Made by a program: the position numbers and the translations under genes. This document shows, piece after piece, positions 1 to 5,949 of a stretch of 6,248 nucleotides of DNA (position 1 is its first letter; each line of letters starts with the position of its first letter). This stretch comes from Deltaproteobacteria bacterium (lineage in GTDB: Bacteria > Myxococcota_A > Polyangia > HGW-17): assembly GCA_003249585.1 (NCBI GenBank), contig QKIM01000471.1:1-6248 (forward strand). The letters are read 5' to 3'. The notes beneath the pieces were generated by a model. That model saw only the letters and a list, made by a program, of their open reading frames with translations, did not search any database and was not told where the DNA came from.

Positions 1-604
1 AGGAATTGAAGATCAGGAACGCCAGGAGAGATCCGGCCATGGCCGCAGAGAATCCCATGAGGGCCGTGTCGCCGTTGACGTTGCCCCAGAGGATGAAGGA
101 GATGAAGATCACGAAGCAGATGGAGGCCGCCTGGCCGTCGATCCCGTCGATGAAGTTGATGGCGTTGATGATCCCGAGGATCCACAGGTAGGTTATGGGG
201 ATATGGAGAAAGAGGGGGATGGACTCCTTCTGGATGTAGATCCCGCTCTTGATGCCGATGGTGACGGCCAGGACCTGCCCGAGCAGCTTCTGGGCCGGAG
301 AGAGCGCCTTGAAATCATCGATGAAGCCCAAAAGAACGATGACGGTGCCGCCCAGGAGGAGTCCCAGGAGACGTTGATCGAAGTCGAGGGTGAAGGAGAC
401 GGCGACGAGGGTCGCCAGGTAGATGGCGAGACCACCGAGATAGGGTGTGGCGGCCGCGTGTATCTTGATGTTGCTGTCAGGGTGATCCACGATGTTCCAG
501 TTCTTCGCGGCCATGCCGAAGATGGGGACCGTCGCGAGCCCGGCGATCAAGGCAATGAGGCCCGTGAGGATCGAGAGCTGGAGAGGTGACAGATTATCAA
601 GCAT
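1..604 (-). CDS. WecA/TagO-type polyprenyl-phosphate sugar-1-phosphate transferase, 3' end cut by window
   Basis: Family members move a HexNAc-1-phosphate from a UDP-sugar onto undecaprenyl phosphate at the inner membrane, the first step of O-antigen, teichoic acid or similar glycan synthesis. Translated from the ATG at 604, 201 codons are visible. Seen: hydrophobic helices near residues 10-33, 56-73 and 79-95; DHPD at 40-43; KIH at 47-49 followed by TPYLGG at 53-58; the DD pair at 96-97 in GFIDDF; and NAINFIDGIDG at 147-157, the Asn/Asp metal and nucleotide site of the superfamily. The DHPD...H...TPYLGG arrangement resembles the WecA/TagO/WbpL group more than MraY. The C-terminal specificity loop lies outside the window, so the sugar cannot be told. 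No strong Shine-Dalgarno precedes the ATG, but no in-frame upstream start is seen. Transcribed divergently from the DUF465 gene. Confidence 0.93.
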   Translation of the reverse strand, partial: MLDNLSPLQLSILTGLIALIAGLATVPIFGMAAKNWNIVDHPDSNIKIHAAATPYLGGLAIYLATLVAVSFTLDFDQRLLGLLLGGTVIVLLGFIDDFKALSPAQKLLGQVLAVTIGIKSGIYIQKESIPLFLHIPITYLWILGIINAINFIDGIDGQAASICFVIFISFILWGNVNGDTALMGFSAAMAGSLLAFLIFNS

Positions 605-660
605 TTGTGTGTCAATATCACAGGAACAACTGTTTTTAAAGGCGAACGAGGGCAGGGAAA

Positions 661-688
661 TTGCTTTTTCAATTGCGAGCCCTATGCT
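661..688 (+). promoter_or_regulatory. Possible sigma70-type promoter for the DUF465 gene
   Basis: TTGCTT at 661-666 is followed 16 bases later by TATGCT at 683-688 (3 of 6 and 4 of 6 consensus matches). An alternative -10 is TAGTAT at 688-693, preceded by TGC like an extended -10. Either would start transcription around 695-700, a short leader that still includes the Shine-Dalgarno at 706-711. The placement is good but both boxes are imperfect. Confidence 0.42.
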
Positions 689-705
689 AGTATCCGGCTC
701 AGCCC

Positions 706-711
706 GGGAGG
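706..711 (+). promoter_or_regulatory. Ribosome binding site of the DUF465 gene
   Basis: GGGAGG, with 8 bases before the ATG at 720. It decides the start: the same frame is open back to 492, but upstream in-frame starts have no such site and lie within the transferase gene. Confidence 0.8.
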
Positions 712-719
712 TGTTTCAT

Positions 720-950
720 ATGAGTGAGCTTTTAAAAAGCGAGTTGGAAGAGAAACTGCAGATCCTCAAAATCGAGCATCAGGCGCTCGACAAACGGCTC
801 ATGGAACTGGAGAGTCACCTGAGCATGACCTCGGAAGAACAGCTCGAGGCCGCACGACTCAAGAAGCAGAAGCTCCGTAAAAAAGATGAGATGAGCATGG
901 TGAAAGACAAACTCGGGGAGCTCGAAGAGAGCGCCGAGCAGGGATCCTGA
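720..950 (+). CDS. DUF465 (YdcH-like) small coiled-coil protein
   Basis: A 76-residue, highly charged, probably cytoplasmic helical protein. Seen: an N-terminal helix with heptad-like spacing of Leu/Ile, the His-x-x-Leu-Asp element at 20-24, and the LKKQKLRKKDEM element at residues 47-58. That pair of helices, with the basic LKKxKLxxKDE signature in the second, is the hallmark of the DUF465/YdcH family (members usually about 50-80 residues). The molecular role of the family is not established. The open frame extends upstream to 492, but the Shine-Dalgarno at 706-711 and overlap with the divergent transferase favour 720. The next gene starts 50 bases downstream on the same strand, so co-transcription is plausible. 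The last codons are part of a small inverted repeat (941-960). Confidence 0.88.
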   Translation: MSELLKSELEEKLQILKIEHQALDKRLMELESHLSMTSEEQLEAARLKKQKLRKKDEMSMVKDKLGELEESAEQGS

Positions 951-960
951 CGACGATCCC
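941..960 (+). repeat. Short inverted repeat over the DUF465 stop codon
   Basis: GGGATC (941-946) and GATCCC (955-960) are perfect inverted copies with an 8-base loop containing the TGA stop. There is no T-run after it, so it is not a standard intrinsic terminator. It could be a weak mRNA hairpin between the first two genes, or chance. Confidence 0.35.
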
Positions 961-987
961 CGACACCCCTGAACCCGACCGCAATGT

Positions 988-992
988 GGAGG
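988..992 (+). promoter_or_regulatory. Ribosome binding site deciding the start of the propeller lipoprotein
   Basis: GGAGG lies 8 bases before the ATG at 1001. An in-frame GTG at 986 overlaps this site, so it would lack a Shine-Dalgarno of its own and would add five residues (four of them MEEE-like acidic) ahead of the basic Met-Lys start of the signal peptide. The ATG at 1001 is therefore the better start. Confidence 0.85.
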
Positions 993-1000
993 AAGAGATC

Positions 1001-3418
1001 ATGAAAACGCCCATGGTGGTGCTCCTTGCAGCACTCCTCACCCTTGTCTCCTGCAAGGCCCCGAAACCCAAGGTCAAGGTCGTGGCGCCTCCGACCAAGA
1101 CCTTCCCGGCCATCAACTGGAAGCGCAACATGAATGGTGCCGTCGTCATCGCGGGGGAATCCCGCAAGCGTCTCTTCGGCGTGGAATTCGACGACAAGAA
1201 GATGCCCGTCAGCCTGAGCGCCTACAACAAGGACTCCGGCCGCCGTACCTGGACCAAGGAGCTCGAGCTCGCCCTCGCCAATCCCCTGGATGGCCGCTCC
1301 TTCAGCGTCGTCGTCAAGGGCGCCGCCGTTGCGGCCTGGACCAAGGCCAACAAGATCGTCGCGGTGGACCGCTTCCGTGGCGTGGACCTCTGGGACAAGC
1401 CCGTGGACGGCATGGGTCTGGCGATCCTCGGTGAGAACTTCATCACCTCCTTCGACACCAGCATCCGGCTTATCGATCCCGAATCGGGCAAGAAGACAGA
1501 CTTCAACGTCGGTCGGAAGATCACCCAGCCCGTTCACGTGACCCCCAAGGGGTATGTGGTCGTCGTCACCGGTGACGAGGCCCGCCTTGTCGACCTCGAG
1601 GGCGACAAGGTGACGGTCCGGTGGACCTGGATCATCGACATGGACAAGGGGTTTGAGCCAGGCCAGCTGCTCTCCACCGATGACGCGGCGATCTTCTTCC
1701 AGCGCACCCACGACCAGGAGAATCAGTTGTGGTTCAAACACTACGCCGGGGCCACGATCAAACAGGACTGGAAGTTGAAGCTCAAGGGCAGCGAATCAAA
1801 GCCCCAGACCTTCCGCCGCTTCCAGGAGGGCAACCTCGCCCGGTTCGTGTACATCCCCGAGACCTCCGTGGAGAAGCAGTGGCGGCTGATCGATCTGGAG
1901 AAGGGCACGTCCTTCGGAAAGACCCTCTATTCCAAGGTGGATCCCCCCAGGCACTGCCTGCTCGACAAGACCATCTCCTACTGCGCCGATGAGAACGGCA
2001 TCACGGCCTACGAGACGGCCACCTGGAAGAAGAAGTGGTTCCAGGAGACCATCCTTCCCGTCAACGACAACGAGCACCGCATCATCGACGGCAACCTGGT
2101 CCTGGCGGCCGTGAACCGCATCAAGGTCTTCAGCCCCAGCGGAGCGAGCCCTCTGGCGCTGGACCTCAAGAGTCCCACCATCAAGGAACCCAGGGTCAAC
2201 AAGATCCTCGGTGGAAAAGACGGTATCGTCTATTTCACCGTTGCCGATCTGGCCAACGCCTCCCGGACCAAGGGTGAGGTGTGGGCCCTCGACATGAAGA
2301 CCAAGAAGATCAAATGGCGCGTCAATGTCGGCGAGTCACGGACCATCTTCGAGGCCGTCACCTACCTGCCCGAGCTCGACAAGATCCTCGCCGGCAACAA
2401 CGTGAAGATCGTCTCCATCGCGCTCCCCTCGGGCACGCCCAACGTGACCTATCACAAGATCCGCACCCCCAAGACCGCCAAGGTCTCCGTGGGGGCCATG
2501 GGGGACATGGGCTACATCGCCCTCCCCGATGCCGTCCAGTTCTTCAAGATCACCAAGAACCGCCTCGTCATGAAGAAGAAGTTTCCCCTGGTGAAGACCG
2601 AGAAGCCCAAGAAACGCGGCGAAAAACCCGTGGTGACCACCTTCTCCTTCGTGGGGGTCGGCCACAACCAGGTCTTCATCAAGGACCCCGCCAGCCAGAT
2701 CGTCGCCCGGGACATCGAGACGGGCAAACTCCTGTACTCCACCACCTTCCCCACCATCCTCGAACCCAAGGTCCTGACCACGACGTCGCTGGTAGTGCTC
2801 CACAGCTTCGGCAGCGCACGGGCCATGGATCCCAAGACCGGCAAGGTCCTCAAAGAGTTTAAGGACGTTCGCAGAATGTTCGCCTCCGGGGACGGCTTCA
2901 CCGTCGTCTCGCAGGTGCTCTCCAAGCCCGCCTACGGCGCCCGTCTCATCACCTTCTCCTTCGAGAATACCAAGGGCGCGCCCAAGCTCATGTGGAAGAA
3001 GGTGTTCAAGGCTCCCGTCGAGAAGCCCCTCCCGGGTTTCAGCGCCCACTATCCCAGATGGGTTGCTACGGGGAAGGAATACGTCATGTATCCCGAGAAG
3101 GGTGGCCGGTGTCTGAAGGTTGTCGCCTCCGTCGATGGCGAGAAGGTCCTCGAGCTGTGCAAGTCCGTGTGGCCCTGGGCTCCCAGCGTATATCACGGAA
3201 AATACTATCACGCCACGGGCGAGGCGGTCACGGGAGTCCCCGAGAGTCAGCAGGGGCTGGTGCGGTTTGCGCTCAATGGCAGCTTCAAGCAGCTCCTCAA
3301 GATGAGCCGGAGCGGAGATCCCCGGTATCTCAACGCTCAGGCCTGTCCCATCAAGAAGGGGACCCTCTACCTGCAGGGATCGGGTGAGGCGCTTCAGGCC
3401 ATCCAGGTCGACGAGTAG
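1001..3418 (+). CDS. Large beta-propeller-like (PQQ/WD40-type repeat) lipoprotein, function unknown
   Basis: 805 residues. The signal peptide is short, with Lys2, a hydrophobic core at 5-16 and lipobox LVSC ending at Cys18; Lys at +2 predicts outer-membrane sorting under the E. coli rule. The mature part is beta-rich with recurring blade-like motifs of the form Asp-x-x-Thr/Ser-Gly-Lys followed by an aromatic strand: near residues 122-132, 156-164, 196-205, 336-347, 427-441, 568-578, 608-618 and 707-717. BamB and quinoprotein-like propellers have this pattern, but I see no catalytic or PQQ-binding signature, so a scaffold or binding role is more likely than an enzyme. The length would suit two propellers in tandem. 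A basic insert (KTEKPKKRGEKP, 532-543) interrupts the repeats. Cys319/Cys328 and Cys704/Cys720 could form disulfides, consistent with export; Cys782 is unpaired. Flanked by the DUF465 gene and a lipoprotein transpeptidase. Confidence 0.85.
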   Translation: MKTPMVVLLAALLTLVSCKAPKPKVKVVAPPTKTFPAINWKRNMNGAVVIAGESRKRLFGVEFDDKKMPVSLSAYNKDSGRRTWTKELELALANPLDGRSFSVVVKGAAVAAWTKANKIVAVDRFRGVDLWDKPVDGMGLAILGENFITSFDTSIRLIDPESGKKTDFNVGRKITQPVHVTPKGYVVVVTGDEARLVDLEGDKVTVRWTWIIDMDKGFEPGQLLSTDDAAIFFQRTHDQENQLWFKHYAGATIKQDWKLKLKGSESKPQTFRRFQEGNLARFVYIPETSVEKQWRLIDLEKGTSFGKTLYSKVDPPRHCLLDKTISYCADENGITAYETATWKKKWFQETILPVNDNEHRIIDGNLVLAAVNRIKVFSPSGASPLALDLKSPTIKEPRVNKILGGKDGIVYFTVADLANASRTKGEVWALDMKTKKIKWRVNVGESRTIFEAVTYLPELDKILAGNNVKIVSIALPSGTPNVTYHKIRTPKTAKVSVGAMGDMGYIALPDAVQFFKITKNRLVMKKKFPLVKTEKPKKRGEKPVVTTFSFVGVGHNQVFIKDPASQIVARDIETGKLLYSTTFPTILEPKVLTTTSLVVLHSFGSARAMDPKTGKVLKEFKDVRRMFASGDGFTVVSQVLSKPAYGARLITFSFENTKGAPKLMWKKVFKAPVEKPLPGFSAHYPRWVATGKEYVMYPEKGGRCLKVVASVDGEKVLELCKSVWPWAPSVYHGKYYHATGEAVTGVPESQQGLVRFALNGSFKQLLKMSRSGDPRYLNAQACPIKKGTLYLQGSGEALQAIQVDE

Positions 3419-3497
3419 CCACACAGCCGCGCACCACTTCCGGGCTCCAGCCCCGCCACACAGTCACGAGGGAGGAGCCGTATCCCCCCATTACCCC

Positions 3498-3514
3498 ACG
3501 ATGAACCACATCGT
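3498..3514 (+). repeat. Small perfect hairpin upstream of the transpeptidase
   Basis: ACGATG (3498-3503) and CATCGT (3509-3514) are exact inverted copies around an AACCA loop, about 43 bases before the transpeptidase start. No T-run follows. It might be an operator half-site pair, an RNA hairpin in the leader, or chance. Confidence 0.4.
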
Positions 3515-3542
3515 ACATCCATCCGGGCACAGGCCCGCACGC

Positions 3543-3548
3543 AAGGAG
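3543..3548 (+). promoter_or_regulatory. Ribosome binding site of the transpeptidase
   Basis: AAGGAG with 8 bases before the ATG at 3557, which also begins a well-formed lipoprotein signal peptide; both agree on the start. Confidence 0.8.
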
Positions 3549-3556
3549 CGTCGACA

Positions 3557-5140
3557 ATGAAGATCACCGTCACGTATATTCCGCTCCTCCTCGCAGCCCT
3601 CGCGCTGGCAGCCTGCTCCTCCTCAAAAAAAGGGGAAGACAGCGCCGCCGATAAAGGGGCCGCTTCCGTGAAGAGCGACAACAAGGCCAAGAACGCCGGC
3701 AACTCCAACCAAAACGGAGAGGGGGAGCTCATCCCGAGTCCACTGGGGCCCCTGCAGAAGGCCAAGCGGACCTGCAAGGCCCCTGTCCAGACCTGGGGGG
3801 ACGCCGACCCGTCTCTCCCGCAGATAGCCTCCATCCTCCCGGCCAGCACCCGCTCCCTCAAGGTCAAACGCAAGGCCCGGGTCTACCGCAGGCCGGACTC
3901 CAAGGCAGATGTGGTTGGGGTCATCAAGCAGTATACCCGGCTGCCCCTCACCCGGTATGCGCCCAAGGGCAACGGCTGTGAGACCTGGTGGCTGGCCGTG
4001 GGGAAGGACCGCTATGTCTGTGGTGGGAATCTCAAGGCCGACACCCGGGCGACGCTCCTGCGCAAGCAACCCATCCTGGAGAAGAAGGAGATCACCCCCC
4101 ACCGCTACGGCAGGGTCAGGAAGAGCGACACCCCCTACTACCGGAACTCCAAGGAGCTCGAAGCGAACAAACCCTTCGGGAAGCTCTTCAGAGGGGACAT
4201 GATCAGCCTCGAGAGCTCCAAGTCCTTCCAGGGCAAGCGGTACTGGATCACCGCCAAGAACTTCCTGGTCTGGGACAGCGACATCACCGGATACAAGGTC
4301 CCGAGGTATCACGGTATCAACCTCAGGGAGCTGGGGATCAACCTGCCCGTGGCCCTCATCCGGGCAAAGTCCAAGGGTGCCGCCGTGTACGAATATCCGG
4401 GAGGCCCCGAGAAGAAGGGGGTGAAACCCATCCCTCACTACAGCGCCCGTGCCATTTACGACTCCAAGCGTGTGAAGGAGCCCGGCAAACAGCTCAAGAC
4501 CCTCTATTACCGCGTCAAGGAGGGGTGGATCATGGCCCGGAGGGTGATCTCCGCATGGCCCGCCAAAATACCTCCCGTGGGGCTCAAACCCTGCGAAAAG
4601 TGGATCGAGATCAACGTCTCCATGCAGACCATGGTGGCCTATGAGGGCGAGGAGCCCGTCTACATGGCGCCCATCTCCAGCGGAAACAAGAAGCACCCGA
4701 CCAAATACGGCATCTTCCGGATCTGGCTCAAGAAGGCCAACGGCGACATGACGGGCTCCATGGCCAATGAGCGGTACAGGGTCGACGAGGTCCCCTGGTC
4801 CAGCTTCTTCTATCTCGGGCAGGCCCTCCACGCCGCCTACTGGCACACCAACTTCGGCAACCGCAAGTCCCACGGCTGTGTGAACCTCACCCCCATCGAC
4901 GCCCGCTGGTTCTATGAGTGGACGGAGCCCGCGGTGCCCGATGGCTGGCTGGAGGCCAACGCCGACGAGCACACCCCGGTGGCGGGGACCATTGTGGTCG
5001 TCCGGCACAAGTACGACCACGAGGTGCCCTATTCACGCTATGCCAGGAAGCTGGCGCCCCCCGATGAGGTGGAGCGTCTGGACAAGCTCAAGAAGGACCA
5101 CCTCAAGAAACAGTCCCAGCAGCTGCTCAAACACCGTTGA
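3557..5140 (+). CDS. Lipoprotein L,D-transpeptidase (YkuD domain) with SH3-like modules
   Basis: 527 residues. YkuD enzymes use an active-site Cys to join or modify peptidoglycan stems: 3-3 crosslinks, or attachment of proteins to the wall. Seen: signal peptide with lipobox LAAC, lipidated Cys20 and Ser at +2 (outer membrane predicted); a Ser/Lys/Asn-rich linker at about 21-60; an SH3-like segment at about 98-165 (KARVYRRPDSKADVVGVI, with Cys141 and Cys155 as a possible disulfide); two further SH3-like segments at about 184-245 and 266-335, less certain; and the YkuD domain from about 346 to 485. The catalytic region is intact: His425 and His430 in HAAYWHTNFG, then SHGCVN with His439 and nucleophile Cys441. 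The Lys/Gln-rich C-terminal tail (about 495-527) is predicted helical. Most YkuD proteins are shorter with one binding module. The gene ends 5 bases from a convergent gene. Confidence 0.94.
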   Translation: MKITVTYIPLLLAALALAACSSSKKGEDSAADKGAASVKSDNKAKNAGNSNQNGEGELIPSPLGPLQKAKRTCKAPVQTWGDADPSLPQIASILPASTRSLKVKRKARVYRRPDSKADVVGVIKQYTRLPLTRYAPKGNGCETWWLAVGKDRYVCGGNLKADTRATLLRKQPILEKKEITPHRYGRVRKSDTPYYRNSKELEANKPFGKLFRGDMISLESSKSFQGKRYWITAKNFLVWDSDITGYKVPRYHGINLRELGINLPVALIRAKSKGAAVYEYPGGPEKKGVKPIPHYSARAIYDSKRVKEPGKQLKTLYYRVKEGWIMARRVISAWPAKIPPVGLKPCEKWIEINVSMQTMVAYEGEEPVYMAPISSGNKKHPTKYGIFRIWLKKANGDMTGSMANERYRVDEVPWSSFFYLGQALHAAYWHTNFGNRKSHGCVNLTPIDARWFYEWTEPAVPDGWLEANADEHTPVAGTIVVVRHKYDHEVPYSRYARKLAPPDEVERLDKLKKDHLKKQSQQLLKHR

Positions 5141-5145
5141 GGCCG

Positions 5146-5832
5146 TCAGGCCACGTACTTTACCCAGGCAAGGAAGAAGAGGGAGAAGAACCCGCCCCAT
5201 ATGAGGGTGCCCTTGAGGGCGATGGAGGAGCGGACGGACTGTTCCTCGGCGTCGAGGTTGTCGATGGTCTTCGAATCCCCCAAAAGGACAGCGCCCTTTT
5301 TGGCCACCTCCCGCTTGGCGGCGATGGTCTTCACCTCGCTCAGGGAGGACCGGGAGGAGTAGTAGGTGATCCCGCCGCCGATGAAGAGGCCCAGGAGGGC
5401 GCCGACGATGGTCATGGCGATGAAGTTGTCTCGGAAGGCTTCCCAGGGGGAGACCGCCGTGCGGCGTGCCACCATGACGCCGGAAAAGCCGCCGGAGTTG
5501 AGGGCGCGGGCTTCGATCCCCAGAGAGCCCCTGGGCTCTTCGGTCACGACCTCCACCTTGGAGAGCTCCTCGGGTTCGGGGTCCTTCAGGGTAGTCTCGA
5601 CCTCGCGAGGCGGCTCAACGGTGCGCAGGTACTTCTCTTCCTCCACCAGGGCGAGCTGCAGGGAGTTGCCGCCCAGGAGCGGTGTCTGGGGCGAAGGATC
5701 GGCCGCGGTCGGGTCGGGCTCGTTGACGGAGTCGAAGGAGCCGAGCTCCAGGGTTCCAGTTCCCGCGGGCTTTTTGGAGAGCTCGGGGAAATCGGGATCA
5801 TCTGAGAAGGGCGGGCGACCAGTGCTGTCCAT
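5146..5832 (-). CDS. Unrecognised membrane protein with long acidic tail and two membrane segments
   Basis: I do not recognise this family. From the ATG at 5832 it has 228 residues. Residues 1-115 are rich in Pro, Glu, Asp and Ser and look disordered; 121-135 is a basic/aromatic juxtamembrane stretch with Arg123-Arg124; 136-158 is a membrane segment with Gly144, Gly148 and Gly152-154, a glycine-zipper-like face; 159-205 is a charged, probably helical loop; 206-226 is a second membrane segment ending almost at the C-terminus. Charges on both sides of the first helix make topology unclear, though a cytoplasmic N-tail is the simpler reading because there is no signal peptide. Start choice: GGAGG lies 5 bases before the ATG at 5832, while in-frame ATGs at 5868 and 5886 have no such site, and the one at 5868 overlaps a TATAAT box. 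Convergent with the transpeptidase. Confidence 0.72.
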   Translation of the reverse strand: MDSTGRPPFSDDPDFPELSKKPAGTGTLELGSFDSVNEPDPTAADPSPQTPLLGGNSLQLALVEEEKYLRTVEPPREVETTLKDPEPEELSKVEVVTEEPRGSLGIEARALNSGGFSGVMVARRTAVSPWEAFRDNFIAMTIVGALLGLFIGGGITYYSSRSSLSEVKTIAAKREVAKKGAVLLGDSKTIDNLDAEEQSVRSSIALKGTLIWGGFFSLFFLAWVKYVA

Positions 5833-5842
5833 GGGAACCTCC
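5833..5842 (-). promoter_or_regulatory. Ribosome binding site deciding the start of the two-helix membrane protein
   Basis: On the minus strand GGAGG is followed by TTCCC and then the ATG at 5832. The 5-base spacing is slightly short but the match is strong, and the two upstream in-frame ATGs have nothing comparable. Confidence 0.7.
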
Positions 5843-5866
5843 GGGCCGTGGGGCCAGATGCTCACC

Positions 5867-5872
5867 ATTATA
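5867..5872 (-). promoter_or_regulatory. Possible -10 box (TATAAT) for the membrane protein gene
   Basis: A perfect minus-strand TATAAT in otherwise GC-rich sequence, in the gap after the molybdenum enzyme gene. Transcription would begin near 5860, giving a leader of about 28 bases that includes the GGAGG at 5838-5842. The -35 region is poor: TTCCAC with a 17-base spacer or CTTCCA with 18. The good position supports it; the weak -35 limits confidence. Confidence 0.42.
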
Positions 5873-5949
5873 GTCGGTTTGCCCATGCAGTGGAAGGAGT
5901 TTGACCGGACGGGGCGCGACGATCTTCCGCCCGCGGTCCACGGATCGCG

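Larger units (their letters stand above)
605..719. promoter_or_regulatory. Divergent intergenic region
   Basis: These 115 bases separate the sugar-phosphate transferase (minus) from the DUF465 gene (plus) and are clearly richer in A/T than the coding sequence around them, as expected for a promoter region. The part from 632 to 675 contains runs of A and T. The hexamer AATTGC occurs twice, at 659-664 and 671-676, in direct orientation with a 12-base period; AATTG/CAATT at 659-663 and 671-675... can also be read as a short inverted repeat around CTTTTT. No convincing minus-strand promoter was found; a GATATT hexamer lies too close to the transferase start to serve a normal leader. Confidence 0.6.
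3419..3556 (+). other. 138-base gap between the two lipoprotein genes
   Basis: No gene is seen. The gap holds a perfect 6-base-pair inverted repeat (3498-3514) and the Shine-Dalgarno of the next gene. There is no T-run terminator and no convincing -35/-10 pair, so I cannot say whether transcription reads through or restarts here; the length is enough for either. Confidence 0.5.

Noticed and set aside
203..589. 128-codon plus-strand frame in the first 600 bases
   Set aside because: Antisense to the WecA/TagO-type gene, whose DD and NAINFIDGIDG motifs are clear; the plus frame is acidic low-complexity sequence.
605..719. Minus-strand promoter for the sugar-phosphate transferase
   Set aside because: A GATATT hexamer preceded by TG resembles an extended -10, but it lies about 10 bases from the ATG and has no well-spaced -35, so it would require a leaderless mRNA.
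815..1741. 308-codon minus-strand open frame spanning the DUF465/lipoprotein junction
   Set aside because: It would overlap two well-supported genes, and its translation shows only His/Gly/Asp/Val-rich antisense sequence.
2336..3424. 362-codon minus-strand open frame opposite the propeller gene
   Set aside because: Same low-complexity antisense composition (runs of Gly, Glu, Asp, Leu), no ribosome binding site that I can see, and the plus strand encodes a coherent repeat protein.
3623..5020. 465-codon open frame on the minus strand, antisense to the transpeptidase
   Set aside because: It is composed mostly of Gly, Asp, His, Leu and Val with no recognisable domain, and lies opposite a gene with an intact catalytic motif and signal peptide. 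Long antisense frames are expected opposite GC-rich genes.
5141..5152. GGCC-GTCA-GGCC as a bidirectional terminator between the convergent genes
   Set aside because: The stem is only four pairs, GGCC is self-complementary by nature, and neither side is followed by a real T-run.
5137..5805. 222-codon and, at 5366-6169, 267-codon plus-strand frames at the right side
   Set aside because: They lie opposite the two-helix membrane protein and, for the second, the conserved molybdenum enzyme fragment. The minus-strand products have membrane helices, a Shine-Dalgarno and family motifs; these do not.
5888..5949. Terminator after the molybdenum enzyme gene
   Set aside because: A GGGCG/CGCCC pair with an 11-base loop can be drawn on the minus strand, but the stem is short, the loop large and no T-run follows.
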